64,000 bases of DNA from Geobacter sp. UBA6151. Lineage in GTDB: Bacteria; Desulfobacterota; Desulfuromonadia; Geobacterales; Pseudopelobacteraceae. Shown here one piece after another: positions 52,028 through 59,919 of the stretch. Both the position numbers and the translations under genes were made by a program. Within the stretch, counting starts at the first letter, position 1, and every line of letters begins with the position of its first letter. The stretch lies in the NCBI GenBank assembly GCA_002423105.1, contig DIUT01000060.1:62001-126000 (forward strand), read 5' to 3'. A model generated the notes under the pieces. The model was not told where the DNA came from, ran no database searches, and worked only from the letters and a program-made list of their open reading frames with translations.

Positions 52028-52843
52028 TTACGATTTATCCGTAACCGTGAGCATGATGAACCCCATCTGCCGTCCGGTCTCACCGTTATCACGCCGGTAG
52101 GAGAAAAACAGTTCCCGGTGGCAACAGACACACACGCCGGAACTTTGAATGGCTGTAATGGGCACTCCGGCCTCTTCAAGCTGCATCCGGTTGATCAGCG
52201 CCATGTCCAGACGCCATTTGCCAGGTGCGCAGCTCTCGGCAACCGACTCCCAGGAGGTACGGTTTTTGTCAAAACCGTCCTTTACCGGCTGATCAACCTC
52301 GTAGCAACAAGGACCGATGCAGGGACCGATAGCCGCCTGCAAATCCTGTGGACGGCTTCCGAACAACCGCTCCATCCCCTGCACGGTTTGCCTGGTGATC
52401 TGTGCCGCACACCCCTGCCAGCCGGCATGAACCGCGCCAATCACCCCCTTGACCGGATCAAAAAGCAGAACCGGCACGCAATCAGCCACCGTAACACCGA
52501 TCATCACCCCTGGCTGGTTGGTAATAATTGCATCAGCCTCCAGCTCCAGAAAATGGGAGTAATCGTCATTGGGCGCATCAATGGCCAGAATATCACTGCC
52601 ATGGGTCTGTTGCACCGTTATCAGGCGATCCTGTGAAATGCCGAAGGTACGGGTCAGAATACTGCGGTTTCCTTCGACGTTAGGTGGCGAATCATCGGTA
52701 TTCATCCCCAGGTTAAGGGAGTTGTAAGGGGGACGCGACACCCCTTCATGGCGGGTAGTAAAACCTTGAACAGTTGCCGCTACGGCAGTGCTGTCAAAGT
52801 GGGGCGCACAATAATGAATGCGGCCCGAACGAATGATTTCCAT
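52028..52843 (-). CDS. pgeF: PgeF/YfiH multicopper-polyphenol-oxidase-fold protein
   Basis: Laccase-domain family; E. coli PgeF is a peptidoglycan editing enzyme that removes wrongly incorporated residues. GFTTRHEGVSRPPYNSLNLG, QTHGSDILAID, GVTVADCVPVLLFDP, GAVHAGWQGCAAQI and the conserved PCIGPCCYEV are present. ATG 52843 has AAGGA at good spacing; ATG 52867, overlapping the dedA stop, is the alternative. Confidence 0.93.
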   Translation of the reverse strand: MEIIRSGRIHYCAPHFDSTAVAATVQGFTTRHEGVSRPPYNSLNLGMNTDDSPPNVEGNRSILTRTFGISQDRLITVQQTHGSDILAIDAPNDDYSHFLELEADAIITNQPGVMIGVTVADCVPVLLFDPVKGVIGAVHAGWQGCAAQITRQTVQGMERLFGSRPQDLQAAIGPCIGPCCYEVDQPVKDGFDKNRTSWESVAESCAPGKWRLDMALINRMQLEEAGVPITAIQSSGVCVCCHRELFFSYRRDNGETGRQMGFIMLTVTDKS

Positions 52844-52863
52844 TGGGGATTTTCCTTTGCCTT

Positions 52864-53481
52864 TCATTGCTCATTACGCTTTAATGATCTGCGGCGGTGC
52901 CACCACACATAGGCCGCAACCAGCAGACAACAGGCCAGCAGCACCCAGGCCAGAGCCCGGTGAGACCAGGCCATGACCAACTCCTGGTTCTGGCCGATAA
53001 CATAGCCGATCCAGGTCAGTACGCTACACCAGATACCGGCGCCCAGCAGCGTGTAGAGAGAAAAACGCAGATGGTTCATCCCTGCCACCCCGGCCGGAAT
53101 GGAAATCAGATGACGTATCACCGGCAGCAACCGTCCGATGAAGGTTGATATCTCGCCATGTTGCAGAAAGAATTTTTCAACCCTCTCGAATTTGTCCGGC
53201 GGTATCAACACGTAACGGCCATACTTGAGGATCAAGGGCCGTCCCAGATAATGGGCGGCAAAATAGTTGGCATATGCGCCGAACAGGCTGCCAAAGGTGC
53301 CAGCCAGAATGGCAGCCCAGGCGTTCATCCGTCCTTGCTGGGCCAGATAGCCGGCAGGTGGCATGACCAACTCGCTGGGCACCGGAATTATGGAGCTTTC
53401 CATGGCCATCAGCAGAAAAATGCCCGGATAGCCCATGGCGCCGATGATCTCAACCAGTTTTTGTATGAGTTCGTGGAGCAT
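52864..53481 (-). CDS. DedA-family membrane protein
   Basis: Polytopic inner-membrane protein, probably a lipid (undecaprenyl phosphate or phospholipid) flippase. ESSIIPVPSELVMPPAGYLA, GSLFGAYANYFAAHYLGRP and FIGRLLPVIRHLISIPAGVAGM are DedA signatures. 205 aa with about five membrane segments. Confidence 0.95.
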   Translation of the reverse strand: MLHELIQKLVEIIGAMGYPGIFLLMAMESSIIPVPSELVMPPAGYLAQQGRMNAWAAILAGTFGSLFGAYANYFAAHYLGRPLILKYGRYVLIPPDKFERVEKFFLQHGEISTFIGRLLPVIRHLISIPAGVAGMNHLRFSLYTLLGAGIWCSVLTWIGYVIGQNQELVMAWSHRALAWVLLACCLLVAAYVWWHRRRSLKRNEQ

Positions 53482-53565
53482 TGCAGGCCTTTGATGAACG
53501 AAGGATTTCTTCTTATACCCTAAAAGAACGGGTGGTACAACCGCCCCAATGAAAGGAACTACCCC

Positions 53566-54003
53566 ATGCCTCTCAAACCGATGGTTCTCTTTGGCTTGGC
53601 GTTGCTGCTTCTAAACGGCTGCGCAGCCTACAGGAACATGACTCGTCAGGAGGAGTGCGACAAAGTCCTGAAAACCTATAGCCGGATGATCCGCTGGAAC
53701 GAAGCGGAAAAGGCCGCCATACTCTACGTTGATCAGCAGCAACGGGACTCATTTTCCAGAAATGCCGAGACAATGCGCAGGCGCAACATAACTATAGCGG
53801 ATATGCGGGTTCTTGCCAGCGAATGCCGGGGAGAGCGAAAGTCGGCGGAAGCAACTGTTGAGTTTGACTATTTTGCTTTGCCCGATAACCGCCTGAAAAC
53901 GGTCACTGACCGCCAGAAATGGGTATTTCGCGACGAAGACCTGAAGGAACCTGGTATGAATGAAGGGTGGAAGCTGGTCACGCCACTGCCGGATTTCAGA
54001 TAG
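53566..54003 (+). CDS. Hypothetical lipoprotein
   Basis: Signal peptide with lipobox (LLLLNGC, lipidated Cys near residue 19) and a 125-residue periplasmic or outer-membrane domain of mixed alpha/beta type not assigned to a family. AAGGA ribosome-binding site. xerC-like gene follows after 7 nt, so they are probably co-transcribed. Confidence 0.8.
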   Translation: MPLKPMVLFGLALLLLNGCAAYRNMTRQEECDKVLKTYSRMIRWNEAEKAAILYVDQQQRDSFSRNAETMRRRNITIADMRVLASECRGERKSAEATVEFDYFALPDNRLKTVTDRQKWVFRDEDLKEPGMNEGWKLVTPLPDFR

Positions 54004-54010
54004 GAACAGT

Positions 54011-54967
54011 ATGGAACAGCTTTCCGAACATATCCGGCAGTTTCTGGAATATCTGGCAACGGAACGCAACGGGTCACCACATACCATCACCGCCTACCGC
54101 AATGATTTGAAGCAGTTCGGCGATTTTGTACGGACAAGGCGCGGTGACGGGGCAACGGTTACCGATCTGGATCATCTGCTGCTGCGGCTCTGGCTGGCAG
54201 GCTTGGCCGAAGCAGGCTGGACAAAAGACAGCAACAAACCATCAACCCTTTATCATAAAAGCTCATTGGGACGCAAATTGGCCGCTGTGCGCGCCTTTTG
54301 CTCATGGCTGATCAGGAACGGCCTTTTATCCGCCAATCCGGCAGAACTTATTGCAACCCCCAAGAGAGAACAGCGCCTCCCCTTTCATCTCAACATCGAT
54401 CAGGTCACAGACCTGGTGGAAGCACCACAATCCACTGCCGCTGACAGTCCTTACCGACTACGTGACCAGGCCATACTGGAGTTGCTCTACTCAAGCGGGC
54501 TGCGTGTTTCGGAACTGACTGGCCTGAACATCGGCGACCTTGATCTGGGGGACGGCATGGTGCGGGTCATGGGCAAAGGGGGAAAGGAACGGATTGTTCC
54601 GGTGGGAAGAGTCGCCTGCGGCATACTGCGCACCTTTCTTGCACAACGGAAAGCAGCTCTGCCAGGCGAGCCGCTGTTTCTTGGCAACCGCAACAAACGG
54701 ATCAGCCGTCAGTATGTTGCGGAAATTATCCGGCGCTGCTCGTCCGAAATCGAAGCTTTTCGCCCCATCTCTCCCCACACGCTGCGCCACACCTTTGCCA
54801 CCCACCTGCTGGAAGGAGGCGGCGACCTGCGCTCCATTCAGGAGTTATTGGGACACTCTTCCCTCTCTACCACCCAGAAATATACCCACGTCAGTCTGGA
54901 CCGCCTGCTTGAAGTGTACGACAAGGCCCATCCACGGGCACATACGACGGGACAGCACGACAAATGA
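54011..54967 (+). CDS. Tyrosine recombinase XerC/XerD
   Basis: Site-specific recombinase for resolving chromosome dimers. N-terminal SAM-like domain (FLEYLATERNGSPHTITAYRNDL), then catalytic residues in YSSGLRVSEL (Arg), HTLRHTFATHLLEGG (His-Arg), LGHSSLSTTQKYTHVS (His, Tyr). 318 aa from ATG 54011. XerC and XerD cannot be told apart with certainty here; no mobile element features surround it. Confidence 0.93.
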   Translation: MEQLSEHIRQFLEYLATERNGSPHTITAYRNDLKQFGDFVRTRRGDGATVTDLDHLLLRLWLAGLAEAGWTKDSNKPSTLYHKSSLGRKLAAVRAFCSWLIRNGLLSANPAELIATPKREQRLPFHLNIDQVTDLVEAPQSTAADSPYRLRDQAILELLYSSGLRVSELTGLNIGDLDLGDGMVRVMGKGGKERIVPVGRVACGILRTFLAQRKAALPGEPLFLGNRNKRISRQYVAEIIRRCSSEIEAFRPISPHTLRHTFATHLLEGGGDLRSIQELLGHSSLSTTQKYTHVSLDRLLEVYDKAHPRAHTTGQHDK

Positions 54968-55012
54968 CACCATAAATCTGCTGTCAATATCCCTTAATGG
55001 GCGATTGCCATA

Positions 55013-55552
55013 CTACTCTTCGATCGGCATCCGTCCAGTTCTGCGGACAAACTCAAGATCATCCTGCTTTCTTCTGATGGCTTCGGTGCAATAGACCCAG
55101 ATACGATAGCTCTCCACCCCAAGGATGGTGACACCGGCACCGATAACAGCCCAGTAGTTGTCGGCAAGTCCTCCGGCAACGTGATAGAAGAAAAAAAACA
55201 CCGACAGATAGCCGACATGGCAGAAGCTGCTGCGGTGTTCCTGATTTGTAGACATACGCGCCAAACTAAGAATGATGGCGGAAAAGGTGTAAATCAACAG
55301 CATAATACTTACCACGTGCGCAGAAGGCGGCTTCCCCAAATATGGAGCCAGTTTTTCAGGAATGACCAGAAACGGCAAAACATACCAGGCAAGCAGACCG
55401 ATAAGAAGAAAAAGCGAAAACGCCCACAATCCCCGATTTGAAAACCGTTTGAGACGAATGATTTCCTGCTGTACCGCCTGAACATAGCTATCCATCTGCT
55501 CCGATTCGGGCCGTGAAGCAGATGCGGATTGTCCGTTCTGTGGCATATTCAT
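55013..55552 (-). CDS. Membrane protein of unknown function
   Basis: About 179 residues from ATG 55552 (AGGAAA upstream). A Ser/Glu-rich N-terminus and short helix precede four predicted membrane spans (near residues 42-62, 78-98, 113-130, 133-150) and a charged C-terminus. No family recognised. It is the last gene of the leftward cytochrome cluster, which suggests a membrane-located accessory role. Confidence 0.7.
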   Translation of the reverse strand: MNMPQNGQSASASRPESEQMDSYVQAVQQEIIRLKRFSNRGLWAFSLFLLIGLLAWYVLPFLVIPEKLAPYLGKPPSAHVVSIMLLIYTFSAIILSLARMSTNQEHRSSFCHVGYLSVFFFFYHVAGGLADNYWAVIGAGVTILGVESYRIWVYCTEAIRRKQDDLEFVRRTGRMPIEE

Positions 55553-55634
55553 GCTGTTTCCTGCCATAACCAGCAGACATTGATAGCTTTTTGACTATCC
55601 TGCGCCCATGTTGTTGTAATCCACCGTTGTCAGC

Positions 55635-56471
55635 TTATTGCTCAGAAGCGTTGTCCTTGAGACCAGGGGTATTCTGCTCTGCATTCCTGTGTTCCATGAG
55701 AAGATCATGATAACAGTGGGCTATTCTGTCCAAATCCTGAGGCAGGTGCGGCGGAGACTCCGGCAGGTTTTCCGCCTCCCGTGATTCCTCCACAAACTCT
55801 CTCAGCCGCTGCATCGGAATAAACACACTTCTCCGCAGCAACGCAGTTACCCCGCCGACGGTCAGTATAAGCGTCAGTATGGTGAAGACTATCATCTGGA
55901 TGCGAATAGTGGCCAGCAGATCCATCAGGCCTTCCTGGGTAAGGCCGATATCCAGGGTACCGAGCACCTTTTGCCCCTGCGGATGGGCATGGCAGGCGGC
56001 GTTAAAGCATTCCGGCTCATTGTAGATCGGGGCGGTAATTGCCAGAACCTTTTTGCCGTTCGGGTTTGTGAAGTTACGAGCCTGCTGCATTGTTCCCAAG
56101 GTTGTGGCAGGGGTGGAGCCGCTATGGCAGGCGATGCATCCTTCCGCCTTCTTGTCCAGTTGACGGTTAAGTTCTTCGCTTTTGTCCGAGAAGTTAACCA
56201 CTCCTTTTTTGTTGAATATCCGGACATGATCAACCCCTTTTTGCTCACCAATATTACGTATGACCGTGGCAAGTGTCTCACGGTCATCTTTAAGCATGGC
56301 GTAGCGGGTTGATTTCAGGACGGTGTCAGCCATGCTGGTGGCGTTGAAAACCGCGTCACGGGTTATACCGCTTTTTATGGCAGAATACAGCAACAGGCAA
56401 CAGACGACGAAAAAACCGGTTACCGCCAGCCCAACCGGAACCAGCGCCTGCCGTGCAAGAGTCTTGAACAT
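55635..56471 (-). CDS. Membrane diheme sensor-like protein without a kinase domain
   Basis: One N-terminal span, a periplasmic region (about residues 35-180) with two c-type heme sites, CIACH at 112-116 and an unusual CX4CH, CFNAACH at 155-161, then a second span and a short cytoplasmic HAMP-like tail. The periplasmic part is clearly related to that of the histidine kinase at 61361-62920 (shared MLKxD, IYNxPxCF and GxLDI patterns). It lacks an output domain; it could be a heme-dependent redox sensor or carrier for the cytochrome complex encoded next to it. Confidence 0.82.
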   Translation of the reverse strand: MFKTLARQALVPVGLAVTGFFVVCCLLLYSAIKSGITRDAVFNATSMADTVLKSTRYAMLKDDRETLATVIRNIGEQKGVDHVRIFNKKGVVNFSDKSEELNRQLDKKAEGCIACHSGSTPATTLGTMQQARNFTNPNGKKVLAITAPIYNEPECFNAACHAHPQGQKVLGTLDIGLTQEGLMDLLATIRIQMIVFTILTLILTVGGVTALLRRSVFIPMQRLREFVEESREAENLPESPPHLPQDLDRIAHCYHDLLMEHRNAEQNTPGLKDNASEQ

Positions 56472-56489
56472 GACTACCCCCTCAACCGA

Positions 56490-57479
56490 TCACATCTTGT
56501 GGCATGCATCACACTTCTTTTGAACACCAAATGCCGATTTTCCGTCATGACAGGCGCCGCATGATTTTCCCTGTTCCATCTCCTGCATGCTTACTTTCAG
56601 TGTTGTGCGGGTTGTCGCATACCGGGCCGGATGGCAATTGGCACAACCAAACATGTCGGCATGGGATTTATGGCTGAACTGCACGTTGCCGACACTCTTT
56701 TCTTCAAAAACCAGCTCTCTGGTTGGATGGCACTTTGCGCATTCTTTGACTGAAAAAGCCTGTTTGCCATTGTGGCAGGCACCGCATGATGCGCCTTTTG
56801 CCATGGCCGCCATGCTGATACGTTTGTTATTCCGGGTGGGAGCATACAGCTTTGGATGACACGAACCGCATCCGGACACGGCCAGGTGGCTGTTGTGACT
56901 GAATACTGTGGGGCCGGTAGCTTTTACCCGATACGTGATTTCTTTGGTGGGATGGCACGTTGAACAGTTGTTGAGTGCTGAAGCCTGTTTGCCGTTATGA
57001 CAGGCACCGCAGGACACCCCTTTTTCCATCTGGGCCATGCTTGTCTGCTTGTTACGTCCGGCCGCAAACAGCTTTGGATGGCAGGCGCGGCAATCAGGGC
57101 TGGCAGCTATGTGTTGCTTATGGCTGAAACGGGTGGGACCGGTTGCCTTGACCCGGTACGTGACTTCCTTGGTCTGGTGACAGGCAGCACATTCCGTAAG
57201 GGGAAAAGCCTGTGTTCCGTCGTGGCACGCGCCGCAGGATTTGCCCTTCGCCATATCAGCCATGCTGAAGCGCACACTCTTTTTGATGCTGAACAGCCTG
57301 TCATGGCAGACTTTGCAATCACCGGTCATCGCCTTCTGCTGCGAATGCGCCGTGTGGCTGAACACCACCTTCCCTGCATCCCTGGTTTTGAAGGTTACAT
57401 CACGGATCGCCACCGACATGGCATCGGACGCACAGAACAAGGCTATCATGACCATAAGGAAAACAAAGCGGCATTTCAT
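56490..57479 (-). CDS. Periplasmic dodecaheme c7-type cytochrome (OmcQ/GSU1996-like)
   Basis: 329 residues with a signal peptide and exactly twelve CxxCH motifs. They fall into four repeats of three, each with an FSH(T/K/N)-H motif followed by CxxCH, CGACHxG and a final CxxCH, matching four fused triheme cytochrome c7 modules. This is the architecture of the nanowire-like GSU1996 cytochrome and its relatives in Geobacter. It probably shuttles electrons across the periplasm from the membrane cytochrome b/c complex. ATG 57479 follows GGTTCC-rich sequence; a longer in-frame reading overlaps the previous gene and is rejected. Confidence 0.92.
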   Translation of the reverse strand: MKCRFVFLMVMIALFCASDAMSVAIRDVTFKTRDAGKVVFSHTAHSQQKAMTGDCKVCHDRLFSIKKSVRFSMADMAKGKSCGACHDGTQAFPLTECAACHQTKEVTYRVKATGPTRFSHKQHIAASPDCRACHPKLFAAGRNKQTSMAQMEKGVSCGACHNGKQASALNNCSTCHPTKEITYRVKATGPTVFSHNSHLAVSGCGSCHPKLYAPTRNNKRISMAAMAKGASCGACHNGKQAFSVKECAKCHPTRELVFEEKSVGNVQFSHKSHADMFGCANCHPARYATTRTTLKVSMQEMEQGKSCGACHDGKSAFGVQKKCDACHKM

Positions 57480-57498
57480 AGGTTCCTCCCGCTCAAGT

Positions 57499-58167
57499 TT
57501 AATGCGTTGTACCGGAACTGTCACCTGAGGCAAGCTTTTCCTGCACCTCTTCCTCCTCCCAGCCATCCCACATCTGTTTGAAGTGCTCCAGGGGAGTATG
57601 GCCAAGTGTGGCCAGGTATATGTGGATGAACAGGAACGCGCAGAAACAGCAGGCCAGCAGAAAATGCACACCCACCAGTGTCTTGATGCCACCCACCATC
57701 AAAATCAGTTCCCGCAGCGGCGCAATGTACATCAGCATGAAACCGGAAAAAATTACCAGCGGCAGCAGCACCACCATGATCATCAGGTAGGTGACCTTTT
57801 GCAGCGGATTGAACTTGCTTTCCGGCGTGCTGTGGTGCGGATTGTCACGCCCCACAAAATAGTTGAAAAAGTAGAAAAAGGCCTGGCGGAAGAGGCCGTG
57901 CCGGATATCTTCCGTTGTTGGAACATAGAGCTTGGCCAGCGTGCCTGCCACAAACAGGTAGTAGACCAGCCAGAGCACATACGATATGGATACGACGATT
58001 CCGGCGGTGTCATGCAGCCGGATGGCCGCCTTGTAGGTGCCAAAAACATTGATGTACTCCGGAAACCTGATCTGCAAGCCGGTAATAATCAGCGTGACGA
58101 TCCCGAAGGCGTTCAGCCAGTGCCAGATGCGCACCGGCATAGGGGTGAGATAGACCGAATGTTTCAT
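57499..58167 (-). CDS. cbcB: Di-heme cytochrome b subunit (CbcB-like)
   Basis: Membrane cytochrome b561-like quinol oxidase subunit. RIWHWLNAFGIV and the later histidines HDTAGI, VHFLLA and FIHIYL would bind two b hemes in a four- to five-span core. 222 aa from ATG 58167, which overlaps the stop of the preceding heptaheme gene (ATGA). Gene order c7-heme, b, 12-heme matches cbcA-cbcB-omcQ of Geobacter. Confidence 0.88.
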   Translation of the reverse strand: MKHSVYLTPMPVRIWHWLNAFGIVTLIITGLQIRFPEYINVFGTYKAAIRLHDTAGIVVSISYVLWLVYYLFVAGTLAKLYVPTTEDIRHGLFRQAFFYFFNYFVGRDNPHHSTPESKFNPLQKVTYLMIMVVLLPLVIFSGFMLMYIAPLRELILMVGGIKTLVGVHFLLACCFCAFLFIHIYLATLGHTPLEHFKQMWDGWEEEEVQEKLASGDSSGTTH

Positions 58168-59222
58168 GACCGGTGCTCCTTTCTGTTTTTGCGGGTCAGG
58201 AAGCGGAATGTGCCATGTCCGATCGGGAACATCAGACCGCAAGCCACAATCAGACCGCCGATGACATTAAGTGCGGTACTGCGGGTGGTGCCCAGCATAT
58301 AGAAGTCCGGGGTGCCGTAGAGGATGTCAAGAACAGCCCCCTTTTCCACCGGCAGACGGGTATATCCGCCGCTTTTGTCCGGGAAGGCCACGTAACTGGT
58401 CTGCATCGCCTTTGGTCCGGAAGCATGGCAAAAAGAGCAGTCCCAGCGGTTGTTCAGGATCTGATAGGTATGGGTGACCACTTCCGGGGTCATCATACCC
58501 CACAACCGCATCTCCTTCTTGCGCACCTGATGATTGAACTGCCGCAACTCCTGCAAAGAGATGAGGCCGTTACCATCATTGTCAACCAGCCTTTGAACAT
58601 CCGTGCCTTCGGGCAGAAGCCGGGCAAGCTCGTCATAGGCGGCAAGTTTGAAATCACCGCGTGGCGAACCCGGCTTACGGTTCTCGATAGACATGGTAAT
58701 GACATAATTTTCTGAACCGGTATGACAGGTAATGCAGGGCAGGGCTTCGATATGCAGGTCAGCCTGGGGCAACCATTTGGCGTGTGTTCTAACCGTCTTC
58801 TGCACATCATGGCATTTGGCGCATTTGGCGTTTATGTCATAACCGGACACGGCAATGGCCGGTTTCACCTCATGGGGATTGTGGCAATCGTTGCAGATAG
58901 CCTTTGATCCATGCAGACTTTTGCTGTATTCAGCCTGTATCGGCCCGTGACATTCCTTGCACCTGGCCCTTGATGGCCTGAGATCTTCGTTGGGATGCCG
59001 CGAAGACACTGAATCATGGCAGGAGGTGCAGCCGATAAAGGAATGGGTGGTTACGGCATACCTGACAGGGTCAATGTGGAGCCGCTCACCACCCGATTCA
59101 ACAATTTTATTACTGCCATGACAGGCCAGACAGCGGTCACTGACTGTCGTAGCTGCCTGGGTGGTCCTGATGCCGGTGGAAAGAAGAACTGCCATTGCCA
59201 AAAGCGCTATCAATACTCGCAT
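58164..59222 (-). CDS. cbcA: Membrane-anchored heptaheme cytochrome with an EF-hand (CbcA-like)
   Basis: 352 residues: signal peptide, seven CxxCH sites (CLACH, CTSCH, CKECH, CNDCH, CAKCH, CITCH, CSFCH), and a C-terminal membrane span ending RKNRKEHRS. Between hemes six and seven lies a perfect EF-hand loop (DNDGNGLISLQE), so calcium may influence folding or activity. By analogy with Geobacter CbcBA it would accept electrons from the cytochrome b subunit and pass them to periplasmic carriers at low redox potential. Confidence 0.9.
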   Translation of the reverse strand: MRVLIALLAMAVLLSTGIRTTQAATTVSDRCLACHGSNKIVESGGERLHIDPVRYAVTTHSFIGCTSCHDSVSSRHPNEDLRPSRARCKECHGPIQAEYSKSLHGSKAICNDCHNPHEVKPAIAVSGYDINAKCAKCHDVQKTVRTHAKWLPQADLHIEALPCITCHTGSENYVITMSIENRKPGSPRGDFKLAAYDELARLLPEGTDVQRLVDNDGNGLISLQELRQFNHQVRKKEMRLWGMMTPEVVTHTYQILNNRWDCSFCHASGPKAMQTSYVAFPDKSGGYTRLPVEKGAVLDILYGTPDFYMLGTTRSTALNVIGGLIVACGLMFPIGHGTFRFLTRKNRKEHRS

Positions 59223-59365
59223 CGTTCATGTTCTCTCTTTCCCCTGAATTGTGCAGGGTTTTCGTACGGCTTTTTACTCTTGTAACAAATATTTTGATTA
59301 TTTCAACCACCTGTCAGCATTTTATTGTTTTCAAGCTCTTATAGCACCGCTTTGCCGTTTGCCGA

Positions 59366-59587
59366 CTATGCCTTGTGCTCTCCTTTTTCCATCCAGCCGA
59401 AGAGTCCTTTCAGCATCCCTCCGAACACCAGTATTCCCGGAGCAAACTGAAAAGCAATGATCAAGGCGCAAAAAGCTCCAAACAGTGTGACCAGCAGCCC
59501 CAAACCCTCATCTGCACCGCCTCCGGCTGCCAGAGCCTCGGTTACGGTAACAGTAATAACCATTATCCAAGTAATTAGAGTTTTCAT
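59366..59587 (-). CDS. Small membrane protein at the head of the cytochrome operon
   Basis: 73 residues: possible signal sequence MKTLITWIMVITVTVTEALA, Gly-rich turn, then a hydrophobic segment (LGLLVTLFGAFCALIIAFQF) and a charged tail. No family recognised. GGAGG-like ribosome-binding site upstream. It follows a sigma-54-type promoter and precedes the heptaheme gene by 143 bp, so it may be part of the complex. Confidence 0.72.
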   Translation of the reverse strand: MKTLITWIMVITVTVTEALAAGGGADEGLGLLVTLFGAFCALIIAFQFAPGILVFGGMLKGLFGWMEKGEHKA

Positions 59588-59662
59588 GACGTCCTCCCTT
59601 CTGCTACAGATTTCTGCAGGGATTCATCCGGCAGATGTTCACATATCCTTCACCCGAACATT

Positions 59663-59678
59663 TGCATTGACCATGCCA
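59663..59678 (-). promoter_or_regulatory. Sigma-54 (-24/-12) promoter of the cytochrome operon
   Basis: On the minus strand, TGGCATGGTCAATGCA has the invariant GG and GC 10 nt apart with only two departures from TGGCACGNNNNTTGCA. The downstream leader to ATG 59587 would be about 65 nt. A divergent sigma-54 activator gene starts 240 bp away. Confidence 0.7.
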
Positions 59679-59775
59679 GAAGCTGGCCCAGAAAGACATC
59701 TCCAGCAAAATCCATTCAATTCAAGCTGTTGCAACTTCACCCAGTTAAGTGCTACTTGCTGCGCACAAGAAGAGA

Positions 59776-59834
59776 CAGTATAGTAACCGCATACTGCCCG
59801 GATGAGATCAGCCACGACAATTTTGGCTATACTG
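59776..59834. promoter_or_regulatory. Candidate upstream activator sites for the cytochrome promoter
   Basis: CAGTAT (59776-59781) and ATACTG (59791-59796) form an inverted repeat with a 9-nt spacer; a further CTATACTG is at 59827-59834, the inverse of CAGTATAG at 59776-59783. They lie about 100-155 bp upstream of the -24 element, the usual distance for enhancer-binding proteins. Confidence 0.5.
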
Positions 59835-59919
59835 TTGTTATTGCGAAAAGATATGGTATACGAACTACAGCGGTGGCGCTGTACATCGAAACTATACACC
59901 TCTGAAAACGACGGATGGC

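Noticed and set aside
54011..54967. The tyrosine recombinase as an integrase of a mobile island
   Set aside because: Length, motifs and neighbours fit housekeeping XerC/XerD; no attachment repeats or cargo beside it.
59339..59358. Weak GG-N10-GC match (CGGTGCTATAAGAGCT, minus strand) directly upstream of the heptaheme gene
   Set aside because: Only the invariant dinucleotides and a few other positions fit; the site at 59663-59678 is much better.
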